From assembly GCA_902573735.1 (NCBI GenBank), contig CACGLH010000002.1:1-64000 (forward strand): a stretch of DNA of 64,000 nucleotides, given 5' to 3'. Position numbers and translations under genes: made by a program. The stretch is from an uncultured Alphaproteobacteria bacterium. GTDB lineage: Bacteria; Pseudomonadota; Alphaproteobacteria; Rhodobacterales; Rhodobacteraceae. Shown here one piece after another: positions 46,839 to 56,950 of the stretch (its first letter is position 1; each line of letters begins with the position of its first letter). The notes beneath the pieces were generated by a model. That model did not search any database and was not told the origin of the DNA. It was given only the letters and a program-made list of their open reading frames with translations.

Positions 46839-47810
46839 ATGCAAAAATTAAGAACCTGGTTTGGTAACGAAATAACAGTTAAGAATATCGAATATCCGAC
46901 TACGAAATGTCAAATGATAGATTGTTTGTCTAGTTACAAAGGAAATTATGGTCTAAGAGTTTTTGGATCGACTAGCAATGTACTTTTCCCTCAAAAAAAA
47001 TATATTGGACCATTAATATTTACTACGAAAATCAATGAAAGTGTGGATTTCAAAACTGGTTGGGTATCTGCCTCAACTCTAACAGAGCGTTTATCAGTTA
47101 TTGCGGCGTCTCGTGGATATTCAGGGTTTGAAGGTATAGAAGGTATTCCAGGTACTGTTGGTGGTGCCATAGTAATGAATGCAAGTGCCTACGGATGTTC
47201 AATTACTGACAGGCTAATAGAAATCGAAGTGTTTGATAGAAGGCTCAACTGTGTAGATATTATCCAAAAAAAAGATATAAAATTTTTCGAGAGATCATCT
47301 CAAGTTCTTGAGGATAGGAAACTTTTTCTTCTTTCCGCTAGGTTTAAATTCGTTAAAGGCGATTTAAATCAAATTCGTCGTAACCGATCGGTGTTTCATT
47401 TGGCAAGACATAATTATTCAGACTACAGTTTGCCTTCTTTGGGCAGTGCATTTGTGAAAGTAAATGGAAATATTAATAACGATATATTGGATCACATCAG
47501 AAAACAGAATTCGAGTGACATAAACTTGAAAATGAAATTCTTCATTTTAAGGTTATATAATTCCAGTTTCATGACTATTGTGCGTAGGGGTACAAGATGG
47601 AACCCATATCATTGGATTTTTAAAAAATATATGCAGCATTTAATGGCTGACCATGATCGACTCAATAGTTTTACCATGAATTCTATAATGAATTATCAGG
47701 ATGATATTGAAGCTGCATTAGAACATATTGAACGCTTGAAACTATTGTTGCCTGACCTCAAACTAGAAAACGAGATTTATTATGAAAATTTGCATAACCA
47801 CTCACTGTGA
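46839..47810 (+). CDS. MurB-like FAD oxidoreductase in a glycan locus
   Basis: The 323 residues match UDP-N-acetylenolpyruvoylglucosamine reductase. The FAD loop is the variant RVFGSTSNVLFP (usually GGGSN), then FEGIEGIPGTVGGAIVMNAS, the site SLGSAFVKVNG which aligns with the catalytic-serine block of MurB, and a last acidic residue in KLENEIYYE. The C-terminal domain is altered. The chromosome should have its own murB elsewhere with mur genes; this paralogue is likely a sugar-modifying enzyme that reduces an enol-sugar. It overlaps the next gene by 29 bases. Confidence 0.78.
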   Translation: MQKLRTWFGNEITVKNIEYPTTKCQMIDCLSSYKGNYGLRVFGSTSNVLFPQKKYIGPLIFTTKINESVDFKTGWVSASTLTERLSVIAASRGYSGFEGIEGIPGTVGGAIVMNASAYGCSITDRLIEIEVFDRRLNCVDIIQKKDIKFFERSSQVLEDRKLFLLSARFKFVKGDLNQIRRNRSVFHLARHNYSDYSLPSLGSAFVKVNGNINNDILDHIRKQNSSDINLKMKFFILRLYNSSFMTIVRRGTRWNPYHWIFKKYMQHLMADHDRLNSFTMNSIMNYQDDIEAALEHIERLKLLLPDLKLENEIYYENLHNHSL

Positions 47811-48780
47811 TGCCATAAATCATGGCGCGTTTCTTCAGGCTTATGCTTTGATGAAATACGTGGAAAGTTTTGGAGTAGAAGTAGAGTTCCTACTACGTAT
47901 CGAAAAGTATTTTGCCAAGCAATTAAAACAGCTGGCCGTAAAGCATCCAAAACGGTTTGGATATAATTTAATAAAATTATTAAAGTTCAAGATGTTTCAA
48001 AAAAGGTATTTTAAGATTGGGAAAGACCCTGGAGAGTTTGGGATATGGGGTTCTGATGTAGTCTTTCAAGATTTTATATGCCAAAAAAAAGTCAAAAATT
48101 ATAAACAAATAATTAGTTATGCTGCCTCTAGTGGGAGTAGATCTAATCCTTTTGCTCATACCGAACTTAAAGCACTTAGAAAATTTAACGCACTTTCAGT
48201 TAGAGATTCTGCAACTCTGGATATCCTGGTGTCGTCTGGAATAGATTTTAACGAAATTAATATAAGTGTTGATCCTATTTTTTTATATGATTTTAAAAAT
48301 GAAATACAAGGCGTAGGCGTACCTTATGAGCCTTACATTTTGGCATATGGGTACGACTATTCAGCATTTGATATGTCAAAAGTACTCCACCATCTTGACA
48401 TTAATGAGAAAAATATAATCAATTGCGGCTACTACAATAGACATTTTGGCAAAAATTTGTTTGTCGAAACTCCGTTCGAATTGCCTGCTCTTGTCAGAAA
48501 AGCAAGTTTTTTAATAACGACGACTTTTCACGGGGTTATGTTTGCTTTAAAATATAATACGCCTTTCATTGTCTTAGGTAATGAATTTATTGAAAATAAA
48601 ACAGTTTGGTTACTTAAAGAACTTGGTTTAGAAAATCGCTATGCGACGAACCTATCATCCGTTTGCGTTGACTTCAGCCGTCCAATAAATGATGTCAATC
48701 AAAAAACGCTAGATACAATCATTGCTTTGTCCAAGGATTATTTGTCTAAAAAGATTTCTAATCTGGGTAGTGGAACTTAA
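47782..48780 (+). CDS. Polysaccharide pyruvyl transferase family protein
   Basis: The 332 residues start with KICITTHCDAINHGAFLQAY, the PS_pyruv_trans family opening, then FGIWGSDVVFQDF, ALSVRDSATLDIL, ISVDPIFLYDF and FLITTTFHGVMFALKYNTPF, all typical. These enzymes add a pyruvate ketal to a sugar using phosphoenolpyruvate, giving an acidic polymer. The 5' end overlaps the MurB-like gene by 29 bases, so the two are coupled. Confidence 0.85.
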   Translation: MKICITTHCDAINHGAFLQAYALMKYVESFGVEVEFLLRIEKYFAKQLKQLAVKHPKRFGYNLIKLLKFKMFQKRYFKIGKDPGEFGIWGSDVVFQDFICQKKVKNYKQIISYAASSGSRSNPFAHTELKALRKFNALSVRDSATLDILVSSGIDFNEINISVDPIFLYDFKNEIQGVGVPYEPYILAYGYDYSAFDMSKVLHHLDINEKNIINCGYYNRHFGKNLFVETPFELPALVRKASFLITTTFHGVMFALKYNTPFIVLGNEFIENKTVWLLKELGLENRYATNLSSVCVDFSRPINDVNQKTLDTIIALSKDYLSKKISNLGSGT

Positions 48781-48857
48781 ATTAGTTTTTCAGTACGTAT
48801 ATAATGAAGAAAAGTTCGGAAAATAAATAATAATAATAAAAATTGGCTAACTACTAA

Positions 48858-49523
48858 ATGATAAATGTGATCGTTGCAGTTTTGGAAGAGAAAGAAATAG
48901 GATTACACCAAAAACTAAATTTGGATATCCCTGATGAGAATTTAACTTACGTAACTCGCTATCCCGTGCAAAAGAAATATAAAGATTTTAAAGTTGTAAC
49001 TCAAAATGGATCTGGGATCTACAATGCGCTTAACTTTGGAATAAATACATTGTCTAATGATTTTGAGGCATATATTGTTTGTGGTTCAGATGATGTGATA
49101 TATTTTCAAAATTGTTTGCGAGTTTGGAATGAAAATAAAGCTTTTATTTGTGGAAGATTCCATGTGGGGGATACTGAAATTGAACATCAAGCCAAACGGT
49201 GGTTGGTAACAGATGCCCACAAATCAGTTATAAGTGAACATTCGGTAGGAACAATAATTCCTCTTTCACTTCATAAAAAGCATGGAATGTATGATGAAAA
49301 TTATAAGATTGCCGGTGATGCTGAATTTATCCTTAGGGCTGCATCGCGGGCCGACTATCCAATTAAATGCGACGAAGTTTTTGGCAGATATTCAATAACT
49401 GGATTGAGTCAACGGCAATATTCACTGGGTCAATCAGAGTTAAGATGTGCAATGGGAAAATACTTCCCAGCTAAAGCAAGGATTTTTAACATAATAAGTA
49501 AACTAAGGGTCTTGAGAAGATGA
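48858..49523 (+). CDS. Glycosyltransferase, GT2-like
   Basis: The 221 residues resemble the WcaA-like GT2 group that acts on colanic-type glycans: VTQNGSGIYNALNFGI, then AYIVCGSDDVIYF where the SDD is the metal-binding site, and YKIAGDAEFILRAA. The N-terminus lacks the usual SIIIP strand and starts with INVIVAVLEEK. A 77-base gap precedes it; the 3' end overlaps the SDR gene by four bases. Confidence 0.72.
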   Translation: MINVIVAVLEEKEIGLHQKLNLDIPDENLTYVTRYPVQKKYKDFKVVTQNGSGIYNALNFGINTLSNDFEAYIVCGSDDVIYFQNCLRVWNENKAFICGRFHVGDTEIEHQAKRWLVTDAHKSVISEHSVGTIIPLSLHKKHGMYDENYKIAGDAEFILRAASRADYPIKCDEVFGRYSITGLSQRQYSLGQSELRCAMGKYFPAKARIFNIISKLRVLRR

Positions 49524-50425
49524 AGTATTTTTTATTTGGCGCCAACGGCTTTGTTGGAGCAAATTTGAAAAAACATTTGGGAAAAGATGTTAAGTTAATT
49601 GATAATGGTTTTTTAAACAAGAAATTTGAATTAGACATAGAAAAACTTTGCATAGTTGACAATATCGATAAAATAAAGGAGCAGTTTAAACTTGAAAGCT
49701 CTCCATTTACGGTTATTAATCTAGCAGCTATTCACCATATTCCATATTGTGAAAATAACCCGTCCGAGACTTTTAAAAGTAATGTCTTAGGCAACTTGTT
49801 GTTGGCGGAAGCAGTTATAGGTACAACCTGTAAAAGGTTTATGTTAGCATCCTCTGGTGCTGTCTATCAACCTTCTGAAGGTATACACAGCGAGAAAGAC
49901 ACTCTTTGTAGTTCAGATATTTATTCGGCAAGTAAGCTTAGCGCTGAAAATGACATAAAAGCGATATTTAGTAACTCAGACATTGATGTCGATATATTAA
50001 GATTTTTTAACATTATAGGGAAAGGAGATTTCACACCACATATAATTCCTGATCTTTATGAGCAAGTTGTTTCTGAATCTCAATACATCAATCATGGTAA
50101 CCTGACCACAGTACGCGATTACATACATGTTGAAGATGCTTGCGATGCTATAATGTTATTATCTAACTCTGCAAAAAGATATTCAGTGGAGGCTTATAAC
50201 GTGTGTACGGGGATTGGTACCAACGGTTATGCACTACTCAATGAGTTGGTTAAACTTAAACAATCAACCAAAGAGTTATATCTTGATCCGGAAAAAGTTC
50301 GTAAAAGTGATCGACCAGCGCAAATAGGAAATTACCAAAAGTTGCATAATTACTGTGGGTGGAAACCTAAAAGATCGTTTCTGCAAGGTCTTCAAGATTA
50401 TGTTGGATTTAGGGATGCAATGTAA
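49520..50425 (+). CDS. NAD-dependent epimerase/dehydratase (SDR)
   Basis: The 301 residues have LFGANGFVGANLKKHLG at the start, VINLAAIHHIPYCE, LASSGAVYQPSEG and the active-site IYSASKLSAEN with Tyr-x3-Lys. The C-terminal half includes TVRDYIHVEDACDAIMLL. It resembles UDP-glucose/GlcNAc 4-epimerases but is shorter, so the substrate is not assigned. Both ends overlap neighbours by one to four bases. Confidence 0.8.
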   Translation: MKYFLFGANGFVGANLKKHLGKDVKLIDNGFLNKKFELDIEKLCIVDNIDKIKEQFKLESSPFTVINLAAIHHIPYCENNPSETFKSNVLGNLLLAEAVIGTTCKRFMLASSGAVYQPSEGIHSEKDTLCSSDIYSASKLSAENDIKAIFSNSDIDVDILRFFNIIGKGDFTPHIIPDLYEQVVSESQYINHGNLTTVRDYIHVEDACDAIMLLSNSAKRYSVEAYNVCTGIGTNGYALLNELVKLKQSTKELYLDPEKVRKSDRPAQIGNYQKLHNYCGWKPKRSFLQGLQDYVGFRDAM

Positions 50426-51522
50426 TGCGCATCCTTTTGTTTGGACCTACAGATGTAATATCGTCGCCAGAGCAATCTACTGGTGGTATTGTTTCTCACA
50501 CTCGGTTCTGTGCAGCACAATTACAAAAAAATAACTCATTGTATATCATCAGTTTTGATTATGTTCCTAAGATTACTGTAATAAAAAAAAAGCGATCGAT
50601 TATAATCGTTCTACCAAAATTAACTTCCTTTAACGCTTTTTACAAATTTGTGTACTATAAGGCCCTGTTAAAAAAAATAATAAACCGAATAAATTTTGAT
50701 AAGGCAATTGTACAAGGAATTAGTTATTATCTTTTGGTCTTCCCAAAAGGGTTTTCAACAGAAACATATATATTCGTTCATGGCATCATGTTCCGTGAGT
50801 ATAGTCCAATAAAAAACTCAGAAATCAAAAAAATTAAATCTTGGATAAAATGGTCGATAGTTAGTGTTCTTGAGCACTTGTCATACAAACGATTTAATAA
50901 TTTCATACTCATTAACAATGAAATGAAAAAATTTTTCAAAGGCTCTAATACTTTTTTATTAAGAAATCAAATATTTAAAAAAATTGAAAATATAAATGAA
51001 AAGAAAGAAAAAATTTTAGTTTGCATTGGGAATATTATACCAAGAAAACGACAAAAGCTTTTGTACCTTCAATTCAAAAAGGCGAACCCAACCGGTTGGA
51101 AATTAATTTTTGTTGGAAGAATGCATGGCGTTTATGGAGTCAAATTTTCCGCCTTGATAGACCAAGATCCAAACGTATCTTTACTATCTAATGTTTCTGA
51201 CAAAGAATTAGAGAAGCTGTTAGGAAGAGCACAAGTATTTTGTTTGCCATCTGCAAGTGAAAGTTCTCCCATTAGCATTCTGGAAGCAATGGAATATGGA
51301 TGCAAAATAATTGCGTCAAATGTTGGTGGAGTTCCAGAAATGAGAGAACAGACTCACTCAAAGAATGATTTTCATTTATTTGAATCTGTTAAAGATTTGG
51401 AAAAAATTTTATGTAAAGTCACAAGTGAAGATTTACGCCAGGTTAAACATGAATTGCGGTTTCCAGATTTCAGAGAAGAACTAATGAATATTTTGAAGCT
51501 GTCTAGAGAAGAAATGTATTGA
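50425..51522 (+). CDS. GT4-family glycosyltransferase
   Basis: The 365 residues show the GT-B layout: RILLFGPTDVISSPEQSTGGI at the start, then CIGNIIPRKRQKLLYLQFK opening the donor domain and FCLPSASESSPISILEAMEYG with the EX7E-type glutamate, followed by IASNVGGVPEMRE. It starts on the last base of the SDR gene (TAATG). Donor and acceptor are unknown. Confidence 0.85.
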   Translation: MRILLFGPTDVISSPEQSTGGIVSHTRFCAAQLQKNNSLYIISFDYVPKITVIKKKRSIIIVLPKLTSFNAFYKFVYYKALLKKIINRINFDKAIVQGISYYLLVFPKGFSTETYIFVHGIMFREYSPIKNSEIKKIKSWIKWSIVSVLEHLSYKRFNNFILINNEMKKFFKGSNTFLLRNQIFKKIENINEKKEKILVCIGNIIPRKRQKLLYLQFKKANPTGWKLIFVGRMHGVYGVKFSALIDQDPNVSLLSNVSDKELEKLLGRAQVFCLPSASESSPISILEAMEYGCKIIASNVGGVPEMREQTHSKNDFHLFESVKDLEKILCKVTSEDLRQVKHELRFPDFREELMNILKLSREEMY

Positions 51523-51529
51523 GAAGTCT

Positions 51530-52234
51530 ATGTCACTTAAAATAGTAACTTTATCAATTGTAAGTCACAATCAGGGAGAACTAGTTCAAAATTTATTGAA
51601 TACACTGGATGACTACTTAATCCATTCTGACTTGGTTGTTCGCATAGTTGTTACTGAAAATACAGACTCAACATGGCGTCCTTACAGCGCAAAACATTCA
51701 CTTACTTATATTGAGAATCTTAGACCAAAGGGTTTTGGGGATAATCACAATACAGTTTTTGAAAATAACAAATGTGATTATTTTTTAGTTGTAAATCCGG
51801 ATATTCTTTTAATTCAACCTTTTAATTTGGATAACTTAATAGACATTATGAAGACCAATGATATAGCAATAGCATCCCCGTTAATCATTAATACTGATTT
51901 GGTATTAGAGGATTTCAGGCGATCTGACATCACCCTTATCAATTTAATTAAAAGGCATTTATTTTCCAAGCCGGATAAAAAATTTGATTGGTTTGCTGGA
52001 ATGTTTTTGGTCTTGGATGCGAAAGCATTCAAGACTTTAAAGGGATTTGATACAAAATTTTATATGTATGTTGAAGATTGCGACTTATGCATGAGAGCCA
52101 GGAAAAAATCTCTAAAATTAAAAGACATAGATTTCATTAGTGTAGTGCATAACTCAAGGAGGGACTCAAGAAAAAAAATATCTAGTACCTTAACACATGC
52201 AAGGAGTATTATAAGGTATTGGTTTTCGATTTAA
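51530..52234 (+). CDS. GT2-family glycosyltransferase, rhamnosyltransferase-like
   Basis: The 234 residues have VTLSIVSHNQGELVQNLL at the start, FLVVNPDILLIQPF with the metal site, WFAGMFLVLDAKAF and FYMYVEDCDLCMRARKKS. The last block, with the EDxDL acid, is typical of WbbL-like rhamnosyltransferases. dTDP-rhamnose genes lie 4 kb downstream, which fits but does not prove the donor. It is the last gene of the first island block. Confidence 0.82.
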   Translation: MSLKIVTLSIVSHNQGELVQNLLNTLDDYLIHSDLVVRIVVTENTDSTWRPYSAKHSLTYIENLRPKGFGDNHNTVFENNKCDYFLVVNPDILLIQPFNLDNLIDIMKTNDIAIASPLIINTDLVLEDFRRSDITLINLIKRHLFSKPDKKFDWFAGMFLVLDAKAFKTLKGFDTKFYMYVEDCDLCMRARKKSLKLKDIDFISVVHNSRRDSRKKISSTLTHARSIIRYWFSI

Positions 52235-52793
52235 ATGCTCATCAATCGTTCTCAAAATTTTTAGTCAATGACTGTTATTATGATTATTTTATTTTTTGCT
52301 AATACTTAACGTAGCAAAAATTAACTAAAATAGGATATTTATGTAAAGTTCACCCTGGATTATCATCTACCTTTATTTATCGAAGTAATTTGGCACAGTG
52401 CCAGTTTGGAAGCTTCCCTGAAAGTAAAGATTAGAACAATAAAATTCGGGCGAGAAGCAGTCTTTTTTTGTCTCCAATTTATTGCTTAGGAAAGAGCCTT
52501 CATTAGTCTTTTAATTAACTGAAGTAGTCAGCTAAAAAAATATTTCTGTTATAATTCTCAAAGTTCATAGTTTGAAATTTAATTTTAGATACTGTTTTTA
52601 AATTAATTTAATTAAATCAATAAAAATTTTTGACTATTACTTTTAAATGTTCGCTAATTTGCTTGTGGGTTCAAAAAAAAATGTTATACAAAGCCACGCG
52701 GGCTAACTTTTCATTATTTTAATTATCTTTCTCAAATAAGCTTTGACGCTAAACAAGGTTTAAAATACTGAAACTAAAGAAAGCGAGGACACT
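52235..52793. other. Gene-free spacer between two imported blocks
   Basis: This 559-base stretch holds no credible reading frame on either strand. It has two neighbouring palindromes, TGGCACAGTGCCA at 52391-52403 and GGAAGCTTCC at 52408-52417, four bases apart, an A/T-rich middle, and near the right end TTGACG at 52743-52748, which may be the -35 of a gmd promoter with no convincing -10. A GAGG ribosome site precedes the gmd start. The composition changes from the glycosyltransferase block to the GC-richer sugar cassette across it. Confidence 0.6.
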
Positions 52794-53915
52794 TTGACCA
52801 AAAAGGCTTTGATTACTGGGGTAACTGGACAGGATGGCTCTTACCTAGCTGAATTCTTACTTGAAAAAGGCTATGAAGTTTACGGTATCAAAAGACGCGC
52901 ATCATCCTTCAATACGCAGCGTATTGACCATCTTTATGAAGACTCTCATGGGCATAATGTCAATTTTAAGTTAGTTTATGGTGATCTAACTGACACCTCT
53001 AATCTTACTCGTATACTTGCTGAGCTTGAACCCGATGAAATATATAACCTTGGTGCGCAGTCACATGTGGCTGTTAGTTTTGAAAGTCCAGAATATACCA
53101 CAGATGTGGACGCAATGGGCTCGTTGCGTTTACTGGAGGCAATTCGTTTTTTAGGTCTTCAACAAAAGACGCGGTTCTATCAGGCTTCTTCTTCTGAACT
53201 TTACGGTCTTGTACAGGAAACACCACAATCAGAAACTACGCCATTTTACCCGCGCTCACCCTATGCAGTGGCCAAGCTTTATTCCTATTGGATGACAGTG
53301 AATTACAGAGAGGCTTATGGTATGTTTGCTTGTAATGGTATTTTGTTCAATCATGAGAGTCCGCGCCGTGGAGAGACATTTGTCACACGTAAAATTACCC
53401 GAGGTCTTGCTAATATCGCCCAAAATCTTGAAAAATGTCTTTACATGGGAAATATCAACAGCTTGAGAGATTGGGGGCATGCCAAGGATTATGTCCGTAT
53501 GCAATGGATGATGTTGCAACAAGATGAGCCTAATGATTATGTTATTGCAACTGGACAACAGCATTCTGTGCGTGAATTCATTATTTGGACGGCGGAAGAG
53601 CTTGGCCTTAGTCTGAAATTTTCTGGTACTGGTCTTGACGAGATTGCCACAATTGCTGATATCAAAGGGGATAAGGCGCCTGCTCTGAAAATTGGAGATG
53701 TGGTGATGCGCATCGATCCACGCTACTTTAGACCTTCTGAAGTTGAAACTTTACTTGGTGACCCAAGCAAAGCGAAAAAGCAACTCGGTTGGGAGCCAAA
53801 AATCACAGCGCGTGAGATGTGTGCCGAAATGGTGCAAGAAGATCTGAAAATTGCTCGTCAAAGTGCAATCTTGAAGGAACATGAAATGGGCGTACCTAGG
53901 TCCATAGAGCATTGA
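52794..53915 (+). CDS. gmd: GDP-mannose 4,6-dehydratase
   Basis: Gmd makes GDP-4-keto-6-deoxymannose from GDP-mannose. The 373 residues carry [17 protein letters not shown] at 5-21, [28 protein letters not shown] with Tyr-x3-Lys, [18 protein letters not shown] and [14 protein letters not shown], all diagnostic. The start is TTG at 52794 with GCGAGGAC ahead of it. Its codons are less AT-biased than the native genes. It heads the gmd-fcl-manC-rfb cassette. Confidence 0.95.
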   Translation: MTKKALITGVTGQDGSYLAEFLLEKGYEVYGIKRRASSFNTQRIDHLYEDSHGHNVNFKLVYGDLTDTSNLTRILAELEPDEIYNLGAQSHVAVSFESPEYTTDVDAMGSLRLLEAIRFLGLQQKTRFYQASSSELYGLVQETPQSETTPFYPRSPYAVAKLYSYWMTVNYREAYGMFACNGILFNHESPRRGETFVTRKITRGLANIAQNLEKCLYMGNINSLRDWGHAKDYVRMQWMMLQQDEPNDYVIATGQQHSVREFIIWTAEELGLSLKFSGTGLDEIATIADIKGDKAPALKIGDVVMRIDPRYFRPSEVETLLGDPSKAKKQLGWEPKITAREMCAEMVQEDLKIARQSAILKEHEMGVPRSIEH

Positions 53916-53926
53916 GTGGAGCAATT

Positions 53927-54886
53927 ATGAGAAAAGTTTTTCTGGCTGGTCATCTTGGTATGGTAGGAAGTGCAATTTTCCGCCAGCTTTCGGGGCGTGA
54001 GGGAAACGAAATCTTGACTCAAGCCCACTCAGAATTGGATTTGACAGAACAATTAGCTGTACGCGATTTTATGCAGTCCGAACGACCTGATGTTGTTATA
54101 TTAGCCGCCGCGAAAGTGGGTGGTATTCATGCTAATAATACCTACCCCGCAGATTTCATTTATCAAAATCTTATGATTGAATGCAACGTGATCCATCAGG
54201 CATTTAAAGCCGGTGTTAAAAGCTTGCTGCAGCTAGGATCCTCTTGCATCTATCCCCGTGCGGTTTTGCAGCCCATGAATGAAGATGCTCTTCTTGCCGG
54301 AAAATTAGAACCTACCAATGAGCCCTACGCGATTGCGAAGATTGCTGGTATCAAACTATGTGAAAGCTATAATCGTCAATATGGAGTTGATTACCGCAGT
54401 ATTATGCCTACCAATCTTTATGGTCCAGGGGATAATTTTCATCCAGAAAATAGCCATGTTTTGCCCGCGTTGATCCGCAGGTTCCACGAAGCAGTACAAT
54501 CTGGGCAGGAGGAAGTGGCGATTTGGGGAAGTGGTACTCCTCGACGCGAATTTTTGCATGTAGATGATATGGCTGCGGCCTCCCTATTTATTCTGGATTT
54601 ACCAAAAACCGACTATGACGCATGCACTTCCTCTATGATAAGTCATATAAACGTTGGCTCTGGGTCAGACATTTCAATTTTAGACCTAGCTCAGATGGTA
54701 GCCAAGATAATTGGGTTCAGTGGTCGAATTGTGACAGATAATACTAAACCAGATGGGGCACCTCGCAAATTGTTAGATGTCACTCGACTGACATCCATGG
54801 GTTGGAAGGCCAAGATTGCATTAGAAGATGGGGTGTCTGATACCTACAGTTGGTTTTTAAAAAACAATCAAAGTTTAAGAGGTTAA
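53927..54886 (+). CDS. fcl: GDP-L-fucose synthase
   Basis: Fcl epimerises and reduces the Gmd product to GDP-L-fucose. In 319 residues: [67 protein letters not shown] with Tyr-x3-Lys, and [12 protein letters not shown]. The ATG at 53927 is chosen over a TTG 15 bases earlier inside gmd because GGAG at 53918-53921 spaces well to it. It lies between gmd and manC. Confidence 0.94.
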   Translation: MRKVFLAGHLGMVGSAIFRQLSGREGNEILTQAHSELDLTEQLAVRDFMQSERPDVVILAAAKVGGIHANNTYPADFIYQNLMIECNVIHQAFKAGVKSLLQLGSSCIYPRAVLQPMNEDALLAGKLEPTNEPYAIAKIAGIKLCESYNRQYGVDYRSIMPTNLYGPGDNFHPENSHVLPALIRRFHEAVQSGQEEVAIWGSGTPRREFLHVDDMAAASLFILDLPKTDYDACTSSMISHINVGSGSDISILDLAQMVAKIIGFSGRIVTDNTKPDGAPRKLLDVTRLTSMGWKAKIALEDGVSDTYSWFLKNNQSLRG

Positions 54887-54889
54887 CCG

Positions 54890-56317
54890 ATGACAAGAAT
54901 TACGCCGATTTTGCTCGCAGGTGGATCTGGTACTCGGCTATGGCCACTGTCACGGAAGAGTTACCCTAAACAGTTTTCAAGACTTTTGGGTAGTGAAACA
55001 CTTTTTCAAAGCAGCGCTAGGCGCTTATCGTCGACAGAATCCATACAGTTCGAGGCACCAATTACAATAACTAATTCAGATTTTCGATTTATCGTTATAG
55101 AGCAGTTGCAAGGCGTAGGTGTTGATCCTGGTGCTATATTGATTGAGCCGGAAGGCCGTAACACAGCGCCGGCAGTTTTGGCTGCTGCAATTTATGCTTA
55201 CAAGAATGATCCTGAGGCTACAATTCTAGTGGCCCCCACAGATCATGTTATTCCTAACACTTTGGCTTTCCATGCGGCTATTTGCGAGGGATTGAAAGAA
55301 ATAGAAAACGGGCAGATTGTCACATTTGGCATCACCCCAACACGGCCTGAAACGGGTTATGGATATTTGGAATTATTTGCGCCCTCTTCTGGCTCAGCAG
55401 TACCAATTAAGCGATTTGTTGAAAAACCTGATATTGAGTCAGTCAAAGGGATGCTGGAAGCTGGGACGTTTCTTTGGAATGCAGGTATTTTTTTATTTCG
55501 TGCTAAGGATATGCTTGATGCATTCCAGAGTCATGCGCCAGATTTGAAAAAATCCGTCAGTGATTCTGTTGAAAACGGTCAAGCGGACCTTGGCTTCTTT
55601 AGGCTTGCTGCAGAACCATGGGCAAAATGTGAGAGTATTTCCATAGATTATGCAATAATGGAAAAAATGAATTCGCTGTCGGCAGTACCTTATTCTGCTG
55701 GCTGGAATGATCTTGGTGGATGGGACGCTGTCTGGTTAGAGCAAGGTCCGGACGCTGACGGGATTGTGACTAGTCCAAATGCCACTGCGATTGAATGTCA
55801 AAATGTTCTTTTACGATCAGATGGTGAAAATCAACATTTAGTGGGTTTAGGTCTGGAAAATATTATCGCAATTGCAACACCTGATGCTGTTTTGGTGGCA
55901 AATAAAGATCGTGTCCAGGATATAAAATTGGTGGTTTCTGAGCTCAAAGCCAAAGAAGTAGTTCAGGCCGAAATCTTCCCGAAGGATCACCGTCCGTGGG
56001 GTTGGTTTGAGAGCTTAATTATAGGTGAGCGCTTCCAAGTGAAGCGCATACATGTACTGCCAAAAGCTGCATTATCGCTCCAAAGCCATCATCATCGATC
56101 TGAACATTGGATTGTTGTTGAAGGTACGGCCAAAGTCACTGTTGAGGGTAGTGAAAAACTTTTAACAGAGGGACAATCAGCTTATATTCCACTTGGAGCC
56201 GTACATAGAATGGAAAACCCTGGCAAAGTTCCTATGGTGCTTGTCGAGGTGCAAACGGGCGTCTATTTGGGAGAGGATGATATCATCCGCTATGAAGATA
56301 TTTACTCTCGGGAATAG
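54890..56317 (+). CDS. manC: Mannose-1-phosphate guanylyltransferase / mannose-6-phosphate isomerase
   Basis: ManC type II makes GDP-mannose, the substrate for Gmd. The 475 residues are full length: the intact [64 protein letters not shown] and NDLGGWDAVW, then the cupin isomerase with SLQSHHHRSEHWIVVEGTAK. It is three bases after fcl. It is the working counterpart of the damaged native copy at 26462-27885. No phosphomannomutase (manB) is in the window. Confidence 0.95.
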   Translation: MTRITPILLAGGSGTRLWPLSRKSYPKQFSRLLGSETLFQSSARRLSSTESIQFEAPITITNSDFRFIVIEQLQGVGVDPGAILIEPEGRNTAPAVLAAAIYAYKNDPEATILVAPTDHVIPNTLAFHAAICEGLKEIENGQIVTFGITPTRPETGYGYLELFAPSSGSAVPIKRFVEKPDIESVKGMLEAGTFLWNAGIFLFRAKDMLDAFQSHAPDLKKSVSDSVENGQADLGFFRLAAEPWAKCESISIDYAIMEKMNSLSAVPYSAGWNDLGGWDAVWLEQGPDADGIVTSPNATAIECQNVLLRSDGENQHLVGLGLENIIAIATPDAVLVANKDRVQDIKLVVSELKAKEVVQAEIFPKDHRPWGWFESLIIGERFQVKRIHVLPKAALSLQSHHHRSEHWIVVEGTAKVTVEGSEKLLTEGQSAYIPLGAVHRMENPGKVPMVLVEVQTGVYLGEDDIIRYEDIYSRE

Positions 56318-56386
56318 GAGATAAATTTAAATTATGCTTTGTTTGAAATTTGAAAGTTTGAATTTAGCTGACTGGGAACAAAATGA

Positions 56387-56950
56387 ATGACAAAAACAGA
56401 GTCAAAGCAATTGCTACAGTTGATCACTCCAAGCCGTTTTAAAGATCAACGGGGTTTTTTCGCTGAAACATATAGTCGTCAGAAGTATTCAGAGTTTGGC
56501 GTTCACGATGAATTTGTTCAAGACAATCACTCTCTTTCACGAGAAGTAGGAACCCTTAGAGGATTGCACTTTCAGGCGCCACCACACGCCCAGGCCAAAC
56601 TTGTCAGGTGTGGGCGAGGTGCTATTTTTGATGTGGCGGTTGATATGCGGCGCGGCAGCCCAACTTACGGTCAATGGGAAGGATATGAGCTAACAGCTGA
56701 AAATGGACACCAGCTTTACGTACCTATCGGATTTGCGCATGGGTTTGTGACTTTGGAACCAGATAGTGAGATTGTCTACAAGTGCTCTAACTATTACGAT
56801 CCTGAAACGGAAGGCACAGTACTTTGGAATGATCCAAAAATTGGCATCAAATGGCCTTCAGTTGCTGATCCAATATTGAGCAATAAAGACGCAGCTGCAC
56901 CTTCGCTAGAAGATTTGGAAAGCCCGTTTATCTTCGGTGAGAACTCTTGA
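56387..56950 (+). CDS. rfbC: dTDP-4-dehydrorhamnose 3,5-epimerase
   Basis: RmlC epimerises C3 and C5 of dTDP-4-keto-6-deoxyglucose. In 187 residues: [34 protein letters not shown] with the catalytic His, [20 protein letters not shown] and [15 protein letters not shown]. The ATG at 56387 is chosen; an ATG four bases earlier is in another frame. It is 69 bases after manC and its stop overlaps the rfbB start by four bases. Confidence 0.95.
   Translation: MTKTESKQLLQLITPSRFKDQRGFFAETYSRQKYSEFGVHDEFVQDNHSLSREVGTLRGLHFQAPPHAQAKLVRCGRGAIFDVAVDMRRGSPTYGQWEGYELTAENGHQLYVPIGFAHGFVTLEPDSEIVYKCSNYYDPETEGTVLWNDPKIGIKWPSVADPILSNKDAAAPSLEDLESPFIFGENS

Noticed and set aside
52381-52560. Transposase fragment in the 559-base spacer
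   Set aside because: Translation in all frames gives only short pieces broken by stops, with no recognisable transposase motif.
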